A stretch of 5,995 nt of DNA, taken from assembly GCA_025937115.1 (NCBI GenBank), contig JAICSB010000217.1, positions 1 to 5,995 of the forward strand. Reading direction: 5' to 3'. The notes beneath the pieces are model-generated. The model was not told where the DNA came from. It saw only the letters and a program-made list of their open reading frames with translations, and ran no database searches. The DNA is from Pseudonocardiaceae bacterium (lineage in GTDB: Bacteria; Actinomycetota; Actinomycetes; Mycobacteriales; Pseudonocardiaceae). Below are positions 5,093-5,995 of the stretch, in pieces. Each line of letters starts with the position of its first letter. Position 1 is the first letter of the stretch. The position numbers and the translations under genes were made by a program.

Positions 5093-5526
5093 TGCTGTTC
5101 AGCCAGGCGCGTAAACGCGATGTGGTGAATACCGCGACCGCGACCCGGGTGGCCAGGGTCGACGGCTTCGTCGTGCTGCCCGGACCGGCCAGGGTGGCCC
5201 TGTTGCGCTTGGGCAAGGTCAGCGGCGCCGGCACCCTGCTCGCCTGGGAAGACGTCCGCGGCTTCGGGCCCGACGCGGTGACAGTCGCCACCGATGCGGT
5301 GATCCGACCGCCCCGCGACGGCTTGGAACAACGGGCCGAGGACAACGACCTGGAAATTTTGGGCAAGCGTGTGCTCACCGAACGAGGTATGGAGCTCGGC
5401 TCGATCACTGACGTGGACTTCGATCCAGAGACCGGTGCGGTCACCACGCTGATCACCAAGACCGAAACCCTTGCCGGGCAGCGGATGATCGGTCTAGGCG
5501 GCTACGCGGTCGTTGTCTCGGATTAG
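5092..5526 (+). CDS. PRC-barrel-like protein (second of two, shorter paralogue)
   Basis: A 144-residue soluble protein, probably two compact PRC-barrel-like units. Unit 1 (about 15-72) ends LLAWEDVRGFGPDAVTVATDAVI (49-71 by position; key match AWEDVRGFGPDAVTV). This parallels PWAGVHGIGRDAVMV in the preceding protein. Unit 2 (about 88-143) contains LGKRVLTERGMELGSITDVD (90-109), parallel to DRVLTDNGRDLGRVVDVV in the partner, then a beta-rich end. The DNA word GTGCTCACCGA is identical in both genes (4817-4827 and 5371-5381). The two genes therefore look like old duplicates. The ATG at 5092 overlaps the previous TGA by one base (TGATG), with GGGAG (5080-5084) seven bases upstream. There is no signal peptide or membrane segment. 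It is the last gene of the operon and is followed by a strong GC-rich hairpin. Function is unknown; an adaptor or assembly role, as for other PRC barrels, is plausible. Confidence 0.8.
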   Translation: MLFSQARKRDVVNTATATRVARVDGFVVLPGPARVALLRLGKVSGAGTLLAWEDVRGFGPDAVTVATDAVIRPPRDGLEQRAEDNDLEILGKRVLTERGMELGSITDVDFDPETGAVTTLITKTETLAGQRMIGLGGYAVVVSD

Positions 5527-5555
5527 GGCATCTTCACCTGGGGCCACAACGGTGC

Positions 5556-5590
5556 GCGGGCGGCCGCCCACCCCCCACGCGGCCGCCCGC
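5556..5590 (+). terminator. Perfect 12-bp GC hairpin after the PRC operon, no U-tract
   Basis: The arms GCGGGCGGCCGC (5556-5567) and GCGGCCGCCCGC (5579-5590) pair perfectly around an 11-nt loop of C and A only. The hairpin lies 29 bp after the TAG of the last PRC gene, in the convergent gap before the HATPase gene, so it can stop transcripts from both sides. No T-run follows on either strand. U-less hairpins of this kind have been proposed as terminators in mycobacteria, though their activity is debated. A minor second stem (GCCC-ATTT-GGGC, 5599-5610) follows. Confidence 0.65.
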
Positions 5591-5667
5591 CCATCGTCGC
5601 CCATTTGGGCTAAGTAAGCATCGCAGCACAGCGGCTGCCGCACAAGCGGATTCGATACGGGTAACTG

Positions 5668-5995
5668 CTATTGCGGTGCATCGAGTTGCAGGTTGATCCA
5701 GATTGTCTTGCCCTCCGAGTGCTGGTGCACTCCCCAGCTCTGGGACAACGCTGCTACCAGATGCAGGCCTCGGCCGCGGAACGCACCGACGTCTATCGGC
5801 CGTGGTCGCGGGATGATTGTCCGACTGTAATCTCGGACCGAGACGCGCAACGCGGATCCAGTGCCGGTAAGGGTGAGCCGGGTGGAGCTGTGGGCATGCT
5901 CGACAGCATTGGTCACCAGCTCACTCGATAGTAGTTCGGCGATTTCCCGGATCGCCGGATCCACCGCCCAGATCTCGCAGGATTCGCGCACGAAC
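5668..5995 (-). CDS. RsbW/SpoIIAB-like ATP-binding (HATPase) protein, 5' end outside window
   Basis: The reading frame is open at the window edge, so the N-terminus (perhaps 20-40 residues, including the usual first strand and helix) is missing. The frame contains FVRESCEIW at the edge, then the N-box ELVTNAVEHA with the Mg/ATP-binding Glu and Asn, a G1-like VRDYS, the G2 box GRGLHLV, and the ending GKTIWINLQL, all in the order of the compact GHKL ATPase of anti-sigma kinases (RsbW, SpoIIAB and the many actinobacterial relatives). Members bind or phosphorylate STAS anti-anti-sigma partners and hold alternative sigma factors. A GTG at 5991 is a possible start but cuts into the conserved VRE helix, so an upstream start is more likely. 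The G1 box has Ser where many family members have Gly (DxG). The gene converges on the PRC operon across a 141-bp gap. The partner sigma factor is not visible. Confidence 0.85.
   Translation of the reverse strand, partial: FVRESCEIWAVDPAIREIAELLSSELVTNAVEHAHSSTRLTLTGTGSALRVSVRDYSRTIIPRPRPIDVGAFRGRGLHLVAALSQSWGVHQHSEGKTIWINLQLDAPQ

Noticed and set aside
1..5995. Search for tRNA, rRNA, CRISPR, insertion sequence, integrase, toxin-antitoxin or phage-defence genes
   Set aside because: No regularly spaced repeats, tRNA-like cloverleaf sequences, transposase motifs or defence-type domains were seen. Nearly all sequence is accounted for by housekeeping-type genes.

Overview
The window is GC-rich (about two-thirds G+C by eye), densely packed, and uses GTG starts often. 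It looks like chromosomal DNA of an actinomycete. The block encoding cystathionine beta-synthase, an RDD/Pra-type membrane protein and cystathionine gamma-synthase (minus strand), next to an SGNH hydrolase and a Bax-inhibitor-1-like protein, has the gene content and relative orientations I remember from the Rv1072-Rv1079 neighbourhood of Mycobacterium tuberculosis. A mycobacterium or close relative (Mycobacteriales) is therefore likely. The species cannot be fixed from the sequence alone.

Positions 1-2406 (minus strand) hold a probable operon, cbs - pra-like - metB. metB is cut by the window start. The two enzymes use homocysteine/cystathionine chemistry (transsulfuration), and the proline-rich RDD membrane protein sits between them. 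A 121-bp divergent region (2407-2527) separates cbs from a plus-strand, membrane-anchored or exported SGNH/GDSL hydrolase (2528-3442). The 3' end of that gene overlaps, tail to tail, a seven-helix Bax inhibitor-1/YccA-family gene (3375-4178, minus). Upstream of the BI-1 gene is a sequence resembling an extracytoplasmic-function (ECF) sigma promoter, GGGAAC-N17-CGTTG.

Positions 4371-5526 (plus strand) hold a tight three-gene operon: a 45-residue single-span membrane protein ending in a run of five arginines, then two proteins that each look like tandem PRC-barrel domains. The genes overlap by 4 bp (GTGA) and 1 bp (TGATG), so they are probably translated in a coupled way. The operon ends at a perfect 12-bp GC-only hairpin (5556-5590). 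It is the least familiar and most interesting part of the window: a small membrane protein paired with four PRC-barrel-like units, perhaps a membrane-tethered adaptor. That role is an inference.

At the right edge a minus-strand gene (5668-5995, 5' end outside the window) encodes an RsbW/SpoIIAB-type HATPase domain, as in anti-sigma factor kinases. It converges on the PRC operon.

No tRNA, rRNA, CRISPR array, insertion sequence or attachment site was recognised. No gene-free stretch exceeds 300 bases.
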